Source: Haematobia irritans (Eukaryota; Arthropoda; Insecta; Diptera; Muscidae). From it: 64,000 nucleotides of DNA. Positions 1 to 10,300 of the stretch are shown here, piece after piece. Numbering within the stretch: position 1 is the first letter of the stretch; every line of letters starts with the position of its first letter. The notes under the pieces are model-generated. The model was not told the DNA's origin. It did not search any database and saw nothing but the letters and a program-made list of their open reading frames with translations. Both the position numbers and the translations under genes were made by a program. Location of the stretch: contig NC_134400.1 in NCBI RefSeq assembly GCF_050003625.1, forward strand, positions 224,542,085-224,606,084, written 5' to 3'.

Positions 1-312
1 TACCGTAATCAAGGCCGTAGCCAGGATTTTAATTCGGGTTCAACTTTAAAAAAAATATTCATATAATCTCATGTGTAGAAAATTTTATTTATGCAAAGGT
101 ATGTATACAATATTTTTATAATATTAAATTGAGCCGACGGGCTTTTTGGGCAGCAAATAAATCAGTGACTTCTTCAGTCGGCACATATATTCGGCGATGA
201 ACCGACATTAATGCCAATCCATTGAGTCTACTATCGCCAGTCGAATTTCTAAGATACGTCTTTAATCTCGTCATTTTTGAAAATGAACGTTCGGATGAGC
301 ACGTAGTAACTG

Positions 313-1363
313 CAGGGATGGAAAATGCAGTACTAAAGTACTTTTTTCAATACTTTTTCACCCCGGTCAGTACCGTAGTACCCCCGCGAATGATTTAGTA
401 CCTTTTGTGTAGACATTTTTGAGTCGATATCAGATTTATGGTACAATATCTTTGACAAAATATTTTAATATTTTGAGAAAGTCTTTATCAACCTTATTTG
501 CTAATAGTCTTTTACAAATATGGCAAAACAGACATGTTCATGTGGGAAGAAAATCTCGATTTTGTAAAAGATATAGTCAAAAACAGGATTTTATTGAACT
601 TCAAGAATGTTTTAGTCGAAAAAAGAATGCGATTCTATATTATCAATTTTTTATTCCGGTAGAAAATGTTGTCTAAATTTTATTTCTATATAGAATTTTT
701 GCAAAATTTTATTTTTATAGATAATTTTGTCAAAATTTTATTTCAATTGAAAATTTTGTAAAAATGTTATTTCTATAGGAAATTTTTGCAAAACTTTATT
801 TCTACAGAAACAATTTTGCATTTTTTTTTTCTATAGAATTTTTTTGCAAAATTTTATTTCCCTTCGTTTTGTTTTGTTATTGTTGGTTTTGTTCTTTAAG
901 CATTGTTGTTGTTTTTTTATTGCAGCTTAAAACCATACATTGACTAAACTACAAGTGTAGCTTAACCAACAGAGGAAAAGAATGTTTGTCAAATTTATTT
1001 GGGCAAAGCCCTATAGACTGCAAGATGGTTGGATGGGCGCACGTTTCGGAATTACCACATTCCTCATCAGCATCCCCTACTTGCAGCAAAACTATCAACC
1101 AATTATAAGAATAAATTCAGGCAGTTCATTAAACCCAACAATAAACCACGCTTGAACCTTCCGAAAAAAAAGGTTTTTGTATGATAACCGGCTATAGAAA
1201 ATTTTTGCAAAATTTTATTTATATAGAAAATTTTGTCAAAATTTTATTAGTCTCTTGACAATAATTTTCCACTGAAATTTTTGTTGAAATTTAGTAAAAA
1301 GTACCTTTCCGCTCAAAAAATACCTTTTTTGTACTTTCTTAAAAATTGTATTTTCCATCCCTG
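313..1363. mobile_element. Non-autonomous hAT-type element nested in the first hAT
   Basis: It starts CAGGGATGGAAAAT (313) and ends ATTTTCCATCCCTG-like (1350-1363). The flanking 8-bp duplication agtaactg (305-312 and 1364-1371) is exact. It has no transposase; the interior is AT-rich with repeated units around ttttatttctatag. It interrupts the transposase fragment of the surrounding hAT element, so it is the youngest of three nested layers. Confidence 0.88.
675..860. repeat. Short AT-rich tandem repeat (about 32-bp units)
   Basis: Diverged units of the form ttttatttctatagaaa followed by attttgcaaaa repeat five to six times here and again at 1195-1250. They lie inside the 313-1363 element. 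No coding potential is seen. Confidence 0.7.
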
Positions 1364-1870
1364 AGTAACTGGCAAAGTGACCAAAATTTGTAAAAGAATA
1401 GGCACGTTTGGAAATATCTCTTTATTGCACTCTCCAAGTGCTTCCATCGCTGAATTAGGCAGGTTCTTTTCGCAGGTTTTGCGACATTTCATTTACACAT
1501 GTGTGTTTGGCTGTTTCGTTGTTGTTGCTATGGCCAAACAAAGCGAGTCATGTTCACAAAAAGAACAACAAACACACATAAAAAGCAGAAATACATTTTC
1601 CAAAAATGAAATTTGTGGTGCGAGAACAAAAACAATTTGTTTTTTTCGACCGTCGTTTGACAGGCTTTTCAACTAGTATTCTAGGATTTGTGCAAGTTTT
1701 ATAGGTAAGCGTTTTCAAAATAAAACCTTCAGCTTTCCTTCAACATCTTCGATAAGATTTTTCTATGCAGCTAAAAATATATATTTATTTATATAAAAAT
1801 ATTCATTCATTTCGGGGGGGGGGGTTTTGATCCCCCTCATCCCCCCTCTGAATACGGCCTTGACCGTAAT

Positions 1871-2756
1871 GGCAAGATGCCAAATCCGGCCAAAACAGTA
1901 CGGAACAACCGTGTTTCTTCAGGAAAGGCAGCAGACGTTTATTCAAATACTCTTTCACGTAAATTTCTCGGTTGACAGTCCCGGAAGCTATGAAAATGCT
2001 GATTTTCAAGCCACAGGTACAGATGGCTTGCCAAACCAGATATTTCTTTGCGAACTTTGACAGTTTTATGTGCTTGAAAATATCTGCTACCTTTCCCCTT
2101 CCTTTTGCCGTATAAAACTCCTGTCGCGGAAGCTGCTTGTAGTCGGCTTTGACGTAGGTTTCGTCGTCCATTACCACGCAGTCAAACTTCGTCAGCATCG
2201 TCGTGTACAGCCTCCGGGATCGCGCTTTGGCCGTCGTATTTTGTTTATTATCGCGATTTGGAGTCACTACCTTCTTGTAAGTCGATAGTACGGCCCGTTT
2301 TTTGGCTCGATGCACGGTTGTAGACGATACACCCAGCTTATTTGCGGCATCTCGGAGAGAGAGGTTAGGGTTTCGCTTGAAACTACCGACAACTCTCTTT
2401 GTCGTCTCAGCGGCTTCCGGTTTTCGATTTCCCCCCGATCCAGACTTCCTGGCTTTCGAAAAACGTTCCCCAAACACTTTAATTACATTTGTAACGGTTG
2501 ATTTGCAACTTTTAGCGATTTTGCCAGCTTTGCGTGCGAGTAGCTCGGATTTTCGCGATGCGCGAGCAAAATTTTGATACGCTGCTCTTCTTGCTTGGAC
2601 GGCATTTTGACAACTGAAGAGTGAATTCCAAAATCAAAATAGGAGCAACATTCTACACACACACCTTCAAAATGAGGGGTGTTTAGGTTTTTTAAATGCA
2701 AAATTGAAAGAAATACGTCAAGTTTATATTGACCAAATTTTGACCGTATCACCCTT
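1871..2756 (-). pseudogene. Mariner/Tc1-like element: broken transposase plus one terminal repeat
   Basis: On the - strand an ATG at 2605 starts MPSKQEEQRIKILLAHRENP, a helix-turn-helix N-terminus. After a frameshift near 2522 (one A fewer than needed in an A-run) the frame resumes as KSTVTNVIKVFGERF, a second HTH (SLRDAANKLGVSSTTVHRAK), then the catalytic region with MDDETYVKADY (first Asp) and FWPDLASCHYG (second Asp). The third acidic residue is not in the window because the hAT at 10-1862 cuts the gene after HYG. Outside the gene, the sequence accctt at 2751-2756 closes a typical outer inverted repeat next to a TA (2757-2758), which fits the Tc1/mariner TSD. The element is dead because of the frameshift and the insertion. 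Confidence 0.85.
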
Positions 2757-2768
2757 TAACTTAGGTAT

Positions 2769-3253
2769 GCACTGGAAAAAAGCTAAGATTTTGTCTTTAC
2801 ACTAATGATTTTGATATTGATTCCGAGCCGAAGAAGCGGAGAATTGAAGTAAGGACAGAATTGTCTTTTAAATTTAGGTTTTGCGTACTTGATTCTAGGC
2901 AGCAAATTTTAATTTATTCGTTTTTCTGTTTTTTCTTCATGTGCAATTCAAGTCCTTTAAAAGCTTAAAATTTCAAATTCAGACTCGAGTCTGAATTCTA
3001 TTTCTCAAGTAAAAATCGTCTTTAAAATAAAGTGTTGAAAAACGTCTCCTATTTTTAAACGCTTTTTTGCTTTGTTGTGAAGATGCAAAAAGACAATTTC
3101 TTTAATTTTAAAGAATTGTTCACAATTATTAAAGACAAGTTGACCTTAGTCAAACTAAATTTTCTTTCATTTTAGGGTACCCATTTTTAATTTGAATCAC
3201 TTAATTAAGGTTATGAAATCTTTGGTCTTAAGACAATATTTTTTTCAGTGTGA
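2769..3253. repeat. MITE-like repeat with inverted ends (family A, full copy)
   Basis: The left end cactggaaaaaagct...ttttgtctt is mirrored by the right end ttaagacaatat...ttttcagtg. The interior shares long stretches with 5479-5719 and 6625-6813, for instance ttttgcgtacttga and accttagtcaaa. There is no ORF of note. The superfamily is unknown. Confidence 0.6.
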
Positions 3254-4207
3254 GTAGATCCGAAAGGGCCAATTTTAAGATCTAATTATAAAATAAAATG
3301 CTTCAAGGGCATATTGTTACCTTTTCGTGGGGAACATATAACATTTTTATCCCAAAAAAACATATAGACACTTGCCGAAATCAAATACGTACTTTCCGAG
3401 AAAATAACATGGTTGCGACAAAGATATTACATCTTCCGTAACATGAAAATGTAACATTATACTCTTGAAACGTGTTTGAGGTGATCATATTCCATTGTTT
3501 GTAATGGTGATAGTTTAAGCAGATATCGGGTGAAAGACATATGTATACGAGTATGGGAGCTATATCTAAATCTGAAGAAATTTCTACCAAAATCAATAGA
3601 CCCAAAACACATACTTGGGCTAAATTTGAAGTAGATTGAATTAAAACTGCGACCTAGCCTTTGATCACAAAGCAGACAAACCTAGCACATTATTTCCAAA
3701 GACACCATGTGTCCATCTCATCTCCGTCTGGGTGTTGCAAACATATCAACTAACTTATAATACCCTGTTCCACAGTGTGGTTCTTATACAATTAAATTTT
3801 TAATCAAAAATAAAGTCAGTTAAGAAAATGATGGAACATTTCTACTTTTTTAATTAAAACATTAATTATCTCAATTATTAAATTAAAAAAAGATATTTTC
3901 AATTAAAAATATTGGAAAATTTATTAGGAAATAATTAGTTTCTATATACTATTCATTACTCGTAGTTCATTAAATTAAATTCATTAAACGAAAATCTTAC
4001 TATAATTGTATTCGGAAATATTATTAAAATAAAAAATTTTAATAATATTATTGTAAATATGTTAAATAGACAATAAATAATGAATAGCCTAACAAATTAA
4101 ATGTGCCGAAGAAATAAATTTGTTTTAATCACGTATATATTTTGCTAATTAATACTGCGATTAATACTATCATTTTCATGACTTCAATAAAGATTGAATT
4201 GAATCAA
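3254..4207. other. AT-rich spacer, no gene seen
   Basis: No coding, splice or RNA signal is convincing. The stretch 3490-3600 carries a diverged copy of a dispersed motif (gggagctatatctaaatctg, compare 8270 and 8450, reverse orientation). The stretch 3785-4190 is rich in AATTAA-type runs, like those at 12430-12640 and 49831-50330. Confidence 0.6.
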
Positions 4208-4211
4208 TTAA

Positions 4212-4453
4212 CCCTCTAATGCCCAATCCCGCCTTTAGGCGGCCTTCATTAAATAAGGAAGCTTTTAGTAAAACACACCTTAAGACAACAAAAATGAATA
4301 AAATAAAAAGAAAACTTAGTTGAACCTGTTCCAGAGCCTTTGCAACATATTCTGAACTTTATCGTATACATTTTTCTTGATTAGTTTTTTTGCTGTTGTG
4401 TCGTTAACATTGAATATTTAATCAGCTGACAAAAAAAATGGGGCATTAGAGGG
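4212..4453. mobile_element. piggyBac-like MITE, TTAA TSD
   Basis: The ends CCCTCTAATGCCC (4212-4224) and GGGCATTAGAGGG (4441-4453) are perfect inverted repeats, flanked by TTAA on both sides (4208-4211, 4454-4457). CCCT-type ends plus TTAA targets are the signature of piggyBac transposons. Just inside the left end is a small GC hairpin, ccgcctttaggcgg. A second family member lies at 48284-48477. There is no transposase. Confidence 0.85.
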
Positions 4454-4457
4454 TTAA

Positions 4458-5140
4458 TTTCGTTATATCAACTCTTAACCATTTTTTATTTGTAGAGAGA
4501 GAGTAAACTTTTTAAATACCAAAGAAAACTCCGTACGTCTACACTTCTTTCAATGAAAGGTCTCATAATTCGATTACGAATCTTCTGAACATTTGATAAT
4601 GTTATTCAAGCAACACCAACATTAGATTGATTTTATTTTTAACGATTTTAAAATTGTTTTCAGTGCATAAACCGACATTATCTTATAACAATACACAAAC
4701 CATAATGTCTGTGTGCACACTTCCGGTCTTGAAAGTATTTCGAAATAGCAACAAAAGAGAAAATAAAGAGTCCATCGCGAAACTTCAGAAAGATTTGCAT
4801 AGCTTGTGGAGTGCAAGTACTATAGTCACAATGCCCAACTCTAAACACATTGTGATGGGTCAAGTATATCACTACAAACGAATGTTCGTCCATACTTACA
4901 TGTATTAAAAAGTCTCATACTCTCTTTAGGTCACATGAAACAAAATACAGATTTGTACATTTGAGTGCATTGCATACACTCATAGAAAAAATCTACTATT
5001 AAAAGCAGCAGTCACTATATGCTGTTACATTGTACTTCAATATTATATACCCCCACATTAAAAAAAAGTTAACGTAAACTTTAAACCTACTTTTACCATA
5101 CAAATATTTCCGATAAACTCTCAATAAATTGTTTTGAATA
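4458..5140. other. Spacer with repeat debris
   Basis: No supportable gene. The stretch 4977-5035 (cactcatagaaaaaatc...gcagcagtcac) is the end of the repeat family seen complete at 41426-41912 and 56126-56828. Confidence 0.55.
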
Positions 5141-5374
5141 TAGGTGGGTATTAAGTTCGAGTTTAACCACTAAAATCGCTAGAGTGAAAACTAAATCAGT
5201 AAGAAAAATGCATGAAATAATACATATTTGTTGCAAATTTTATTATAACTTGATGGGGAAAAGCCCATAGCAAATTTTCACAAAGTTTGTATTCCTTAAA
5301 ATGGATTGTTAAAGAAAAGTAATCGTGAAAAATGACGTTTTTATCGGCTAAACTCGAACTTAATACCCACCTTA
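5141..5374. mobile_element. MITE with AGGTGGGTATTAAGTTCGAG ends (copy 1)
   Basis: About 24 bp at each end are inverted repeats: taggtgggtattaag on the left and cttaatacccacctta on the right. A TA probably flanks it on both sides, which suggests a Tc1/mariner-type MITE. Two further copies, at 19122-19341 and 34213-34448, share the interior, including attataacttgatgggg and ttgtattccttaaaatgg. Confidence 0.75.
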
Positions 5375-6044
5375 TGGGCAAAAGGGTTTAAGTTTCACAA
5401 AAAAATACTAAAGTTATAGTTTATAGTCTGCTGAACAACATCAGTCAGTTTTTGCTAAACTAAATCCTCACATTTCTACACTGAAAAAAAGCTTGCCCAG
5501 TTACAAAAATTTTGTCTTTATTTTGGCATTGATACCTTTAAGGCACAATTCTCTTATAAATCCGAGTTTTGCGTACTTGAGCCTAGAAAACAAATTTTAA
5601 TTAATTCGTTTCTTCACATGTGTTCTTGTGCATTCAAAGTCAACTTAAATTTCCGAATTCAGACTCGACTTCAAGTAGAAATTATGCCATGCTTCAAGTA
5701 AAAACTTCTTTAATGCACGCAAAGAAAAAAAAACGTTTGGAAAACGTGTACCGAAAACGTTTTTCTTTTGTTAGAGTGTTTTGAATTGCTTCGAAAATTT
5801 TAAACTTTTATCACCAAAAAAATTCGTTTGTTACAAAATTTTTATTTTTTCAATAAAAAAAGTTATTTTTGAAACAACAACAGAGTCCATTTCGTTTATA
5901 TCAAACACTGTTCTTTTTCTGACTTTAGGTATTTAATAAGACACATTTTACAGTTCAAAATTTAATATAGTACAATGTAATGTTGAACATTTTTTCGGAA
6001 TCTTCCGAACATATGTGGAATGTATGTAAAAAAAAAAAAAACTT

Positions 6045-6118
6045 TGGTCGCAGCAGGGATCGAACCCACGACCCTTGGCATGAGAGTCGGACGTATCAAC
6101 CACTGCTCCACGGTGCCA
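6045..6118 (-). repeat. tRNA-like SINE head
   Basis: The - strand holds a box-B motif (gggttcgatccctg) and a box-A-like stretch (gtggagcagtggttga) at tRNA spacing, then a poly-T/A run. The head closely resembles that of the SINE at 29507-29841. It is most likely a SINE fragment. A real tRNA is less likely because the anticodon arm pairs poorly. Confidence 0.55.
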
Positions 6119-6232
6119 AACTAAATGTTTGTTTCTGTTAAATAAACTTTGTTTATTCGGTTCGTGGGCGCCGCAAGCTATGCTATATAAATATAACTTA
6201 TATGGATATTTATCTATTGATGACCATAACAG

Positions 6233-6425
6233 GTACATAGCTCAGTGGTTAGTGTGTTGGCTTACAAAGTGCATGGTCCGCGGTTCGATTCTCCGTCCAG
6301 GCGAAAGGTAAAAAAATTTTAAAAATTTATAAAATCGTATAATTTCTTCTACATTGTTGGTATTACAGGAAAATGTGTTAAGAACTAAAAATCTCGTGGA
6401 TGTGAGAAATATGTGAGGGACAATG
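6233..6425 (+). repeat. tRNA-derived SINE, second family (copy 1)
   Basis: Box A (tagctcagtggttag) and box B (cggttcgattctc) sit at tRNA spacing in 6240-6300. They are followed by a non-tRNA body (tataatttcttctac, aaaatctcgtgga) that is repeated at 9055-9260 behind a similar box B. Sharing head and body between two loci shows a dispersed SINE rather than a tRNA gene. Confidence 0.65.
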
Positions 6426-6813
6426 CAATTAGCAAGAAAACAATTTATTTTTTGAGTTTGTCTTTATGAAATTGTTTTTACATCCTGAAAAGAATAAACG
6501 TTTATCACAAAAAGTATATACTTTTCTTCCAAATACACTTCCTTACAGCGAAAAGCAAATGAGAAACGAACTTTGTTTGTCTAAAATTTCGTTTGGGAGG
6601 AAAGAATTATTTTTTTGCGTGTGTAAAGTGTCGAAAAACTTCTCCTATGTTTAAGCGCGTTTTTTCTTTGTAGTCAAGATATCAAAAAGTCAAACAATTT
6701 AAAGACGATTTCATCAATTTTTCAGAATTATTAATGTCAAATAGACCTTAGTCAAATAAAATTTTCTTTCATGTAAAGATATCCGATTTTAAGTCGAATC
6801 ACTTAACTATGAG

Positions 6814-7360
6814 GACAAAGCGAATTCACTGAAAGGTTTATCGACATTTGTAAATACAAGGGAAAAATTTGCGTCTTCTATTCACATTCGTATTTTAAGA
6901 AAAATAAATATTTGGTCACACGAGCTTTTTTTTTGCTAAATTTTCCTAAGAGGAAGTTAATCAGATCAGAAACAACTTTATTAATTTGATATTTTGGAGG
7001 TACAACAAAACGTATCCTTTACATGTGGCTCCTTAATGTTTTTAAATAACCTCCAACATTAACTTTTCAACTAACTTTTTTTTTTTTTTGCAATACCAAC
7101 AGAGTCTATACAGTATCAACTATTCAACAATTTTCTTGTCATTCTAGTTATTTATGGTCCCCTCTTATATACAAAAATATAATCGTTAAAATTTATTGAA
7201 AAGCGCCCAAACCTATGTTTTGTTGAAACTGTCTTGGGGTTTATCATGAAAGGTCATCAGTATATGAGTAGTGACCAAGTGATGTGAAAATTAACCTTTA
7301 TTCTGTACTAACTGGTAATTAATTTTAATTTTCTAATTTCGAAAATTTCCTTAATTTCAG
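6814..7360. other. Spacer or upstream intron of RSPH3
   Basis: The sequence is AT-rich. It ends in a good 3' splice site (ttaatttcag, 7351-7360). The preceding RSPH3 exon was not found here. Confidence 0.5.
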
Positions 7361-10300
7361 AGAAACCCCACCAACTGAACCTTACAAAAATATTATGCAT
7401 GACAGGAGAGTGGTTAGAGGCAGTAACTATGGAGCTGCAAATGCACTGTTGGTAAGTCTTCAAGGTTATGGAAAAACTGTATTTTGCTATTGAAGGTGTT
7501 AAAAAAGGAAATTAAAAGCAAATGCATTCTGCTCTTTTTGTGTTTCGGGAATTTTTATTTTGAATCCCGGGATTTTTCGGGATGCCAAAACAAATAATCT
7601 ATATTTGTTAAATGTGCAGCTTTTTACACTCAAAAAAAAGTGAACTCTCTATTTCACTAAAGCCAATTTAACTTTCGTTTAGTTCATGGAAATATTATGT
7701 TTGGAGAAAGTTTCCTCTACTCTAATATTTTTTTGTGTACGTTAGTTAAACTAACTAAAACCGAGGAAAAAAATATACAGAAATGAAGGATAAAGATTAA
7801 CTAAATTCGTGTCTTCCACAAAATAGTTCAATATTTCTTTAAATTTGTAAATTTTACTACAAATGCGTTCATCATGAACTTCGTATGTCACTAAAGACAT
7901 TCTTGCAATTTTGAACTCCAATTTTTTCCTTCAAACTACAAAATTTTCTTTAACAAGTGAAAAAACTTAATTATGTCTAATAAATTTTCTTGAATTTGTC
8001 GAAAAATATTTACTTATTTTTATGACATCGGCGTGATGCCAGCGTTGGTTATACTGTTTAGTTAAAATTTTCTAAAAATATTCCAAATTTTCTAAAATTA
8101 ACCGAAATTTTTCTTCCTGGTGGGTTCACTGTTTTTTCAGTGTAGGATTTTTGTTAATAAATTGGTGTCTTCATTCAGTGTAAACGACCCTTAGAGCAGT
8201 GTCGACTGTAAAAGATATTTTTCATCTGCAATTAGATAGGATCACGCAAAAAATCATCGAAATCGGTCCAGATTTAGATATAGCTCCCATATATATGTAG
8301 CTCCCGATTTTGAAAAATGTGTCCCTAATAACCTTATTTTTTACCATAGTGGCCTCATTTATTAACCGATGTTACTCAAATTCTGCACTAGGTAATCTCC
8401 TGTAATATCAACCAAACGTGCAAAATATAATTCAAATCGGTTCAGATTTAGATTTAGCTCCCATATACATGTAGCAGCCGATTTTCAAAAATTTGTCCCT
8501 ATAAACTAATTTTTAATCATAGTGGCCTCATTTATTATCCGATCTTATTCAAATTTAGTACAATGTAACCTTCTGTGGGTTCAACCAATTCAATATTTTG
8601 AAATCCCGAACCCTGGAATTAATAAAAATCAATCCAAAATGACAGCCCTAGTTTCATGTGACAGGCCAGAGTAAAGGTTAGACTTTCTGTGGCTACACGG
8701 ATGAAAAAGACTGTTTTTCATATGTTTGGCTATAAACATTATATGTTTGGAACACAAATTTTTGAACACAATATTTTTGAGTGCAAGCATATAATGTTCG
8801 TAAACTAGCATAACATGTTTGGGACATATATGTTAATATGTTAGAACATATTATGTTTGGGACATAAAATGTTTGTAAATATAATATGCTTGGATGCAAA
8901 CATATATTAATTTAGAAATAGCCTATAAACATATATGTGTTTAGTAGCTTGGAGCGCTATTTAACAGAGAGCGATATTGAATTAAGTTGGTGGTTGTTGC
9001 TTGTTATTACAAAATTAACATTTTATTTTTCCTTGGGCAATTGATCAGCTACTTCTTTGATCCTTACAAACTGTGTGGTCCGCTGTTCGAATCCCCGTCC
9101 GGCAAAAGGTAAAATTTAAATTAAAAAAAATCATACAATTGAATAATTTCTTCTACAATGTTTGTATTACAGAAAAAAGTGCTAAGAACTTAAAAATCTC
9201 GTGGAAGTGATAAAGATGTGGGGGAATATACAATTGGGCAGAAACAAATTTTTGAGCATTCAGGTCGAAAACCTATGTTGTTAGCACCTATATTACCTGT
9301 TTATTTTCATAATTCATTATGATTGTAAATATATAAATAAATAAATAAAATTTTGAGCACAATATTGTTTGGGAGAATTTTTTTAAGCATATAATATTTT
9401 TGGGTGCAAAATGCTTCCAAACATATTATATGTTCACATAATAACATATTGTTTATTGGAAGACAACATTATTGAATTTGGATGCAAAAATACAAAATGT
9501 TTGGAACTTAGACTACCCAAACATATATTGTTTAGACCAATATGCTTTCAAACATATTATATATTGGAAGAGATCAAACATATAAATGTTTGGGCAATAC
9601 CCAAAAATGTATATGCTTGAAGCAAAATATGTTTGGGAGTATATGTTACAGAAGCCATTTTTTATGAGGGTGTACCGAGTCTATTTTGAAATCTAAGATA
9701 TAATGAGGATCAAATACTTTTCAGCCTAAAAAGATGCATCCCATTTCCTATTCATTTCAATGTCAACTTTTCTATTTTTTGAGCATTTTTGTTTGACTGT
9801 GGACCAAAACATGTTGTTAGTCGCGCGCAAACCTGCATTGGCTGTTTGCTGAAATAGCAAACATTTTCTGCTACATTTTGAGCTTATTAGATTATACTAA
9901 AAACCATTTACTTTGGTTGAAACAAACGAAAACGTTAATCTAGAGGCTATCGTAACACAATAAAAGTTATATACTAAGAACATTTCTTGTATTCATTATA
10001 TGCATTAAATTAAGGCACAACAACAAAAAATGTCTGAAGCACAAAAACACACCGACTGCGGTTTTTAGAAGATTTTTTCTATAAGTGTAGAACTTTCAAC
10101 TCGGTACTATTGACTCATAGACTAGCCTTTGTACCTATCGGACCACCCTTGTAAGTAACTAACCAGAGACAACTTTATGATTCACTTTCGGATTAATTAC
10201 TCGTATGAAATAAAGTCATAACAAAAATAAAATTAATGTTCCCAAGGATTTCAGAATATGTTGAACTGAGCCTCTGTAATGATCAGCGTTTAAAGATTAT

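Larger units (their letters stand above)
116..1476 (-). pseudogene. hAT transposase C-terminal fragment (dimerisation domain), split by an insertion
   Basis: On the - strand, 1476 to 1372 followed by 304 to 116 reads as one hAT dimerisation domain. Before the break come ALGECNKEIFPNVPILLQIL and TLPVT. After it come SSERSFSKMTRLKTYLRN, RLNGLALMSVHRRIY and a stop at 116-118. This matches the conserved end of the DUF4371/zf-MYM group of hAT transposases, where the S-ER-FS-LK-K-YLR block is diagnostic. The reading frame is interrupted between T-V-T and T-C-S-S by the 1051-bp element at 313-1363 plus its duplicated target. Upstream of about 1480 the frame hits a stop and the catalytic region is absent. 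It cannot make an active enzyme. Confidence 0.85.
10..1862 (-). mobile_element. Internally deleted hAT element with 8-bp TSD
   Basis: The ends CAAGGCCGTA (10-19) and TACGGCCTTG (1853-1862) are inverted repeats, flanked on both sides by the same 8 bp, accgtaat (2-9 and 1863-1870), the TSD length of hAT transposons. The element holds the C-terminal part of a hAT transposase on the - strand and G/C runs near the right end (1814-1845). Most of the transposase is missing, so this is a deletion derivative. It is itself split by a second hAT insertion at 313-1363. It landed inside a mariner-like transposase gene that continues on both sides, including beyond the left window edge. Confidence 0.85.
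5713..6622. mobile_element. Element inserted into family A, with tRNA-like segments inside
   Basis: The left end (a)tgcacgcaaagaaaaaaa and right end tttttttgcgtgtg form imperfect inverted repeats next to TA on both sides, and the join interrupts the family A repeat exactly. Inside are two tRNA-like stretches on opposite strands (6045-6118 and 6233-6305). No transposase is seen. Confidence 0.5.
5479..6813. repeat. Family A repeat split in two by an insertion
   Basis: 5479-5719 matches the left half and 6625-6813 the right half of the repeat at 2769-3253. The full copy reads through ctttaaaataaagtgttg at 3018-3036. Here that point is opened by about 900 bp (5713-6622), so a second element inserted into an existing repeat. 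Confidence 0.65.

Noticed and set aside
1377..1676. 99-codon + strand frame inside the first hAT
   Set aside because: It overlaps the transposase remnant on the other strand, has no domain, and starts in the TSD region.
6045..6305. Two functional tRNA genes
   Set aside because: The anticodon arms pair poorly, and head plus body repeat elsewhere, so SINE heads are more likely.
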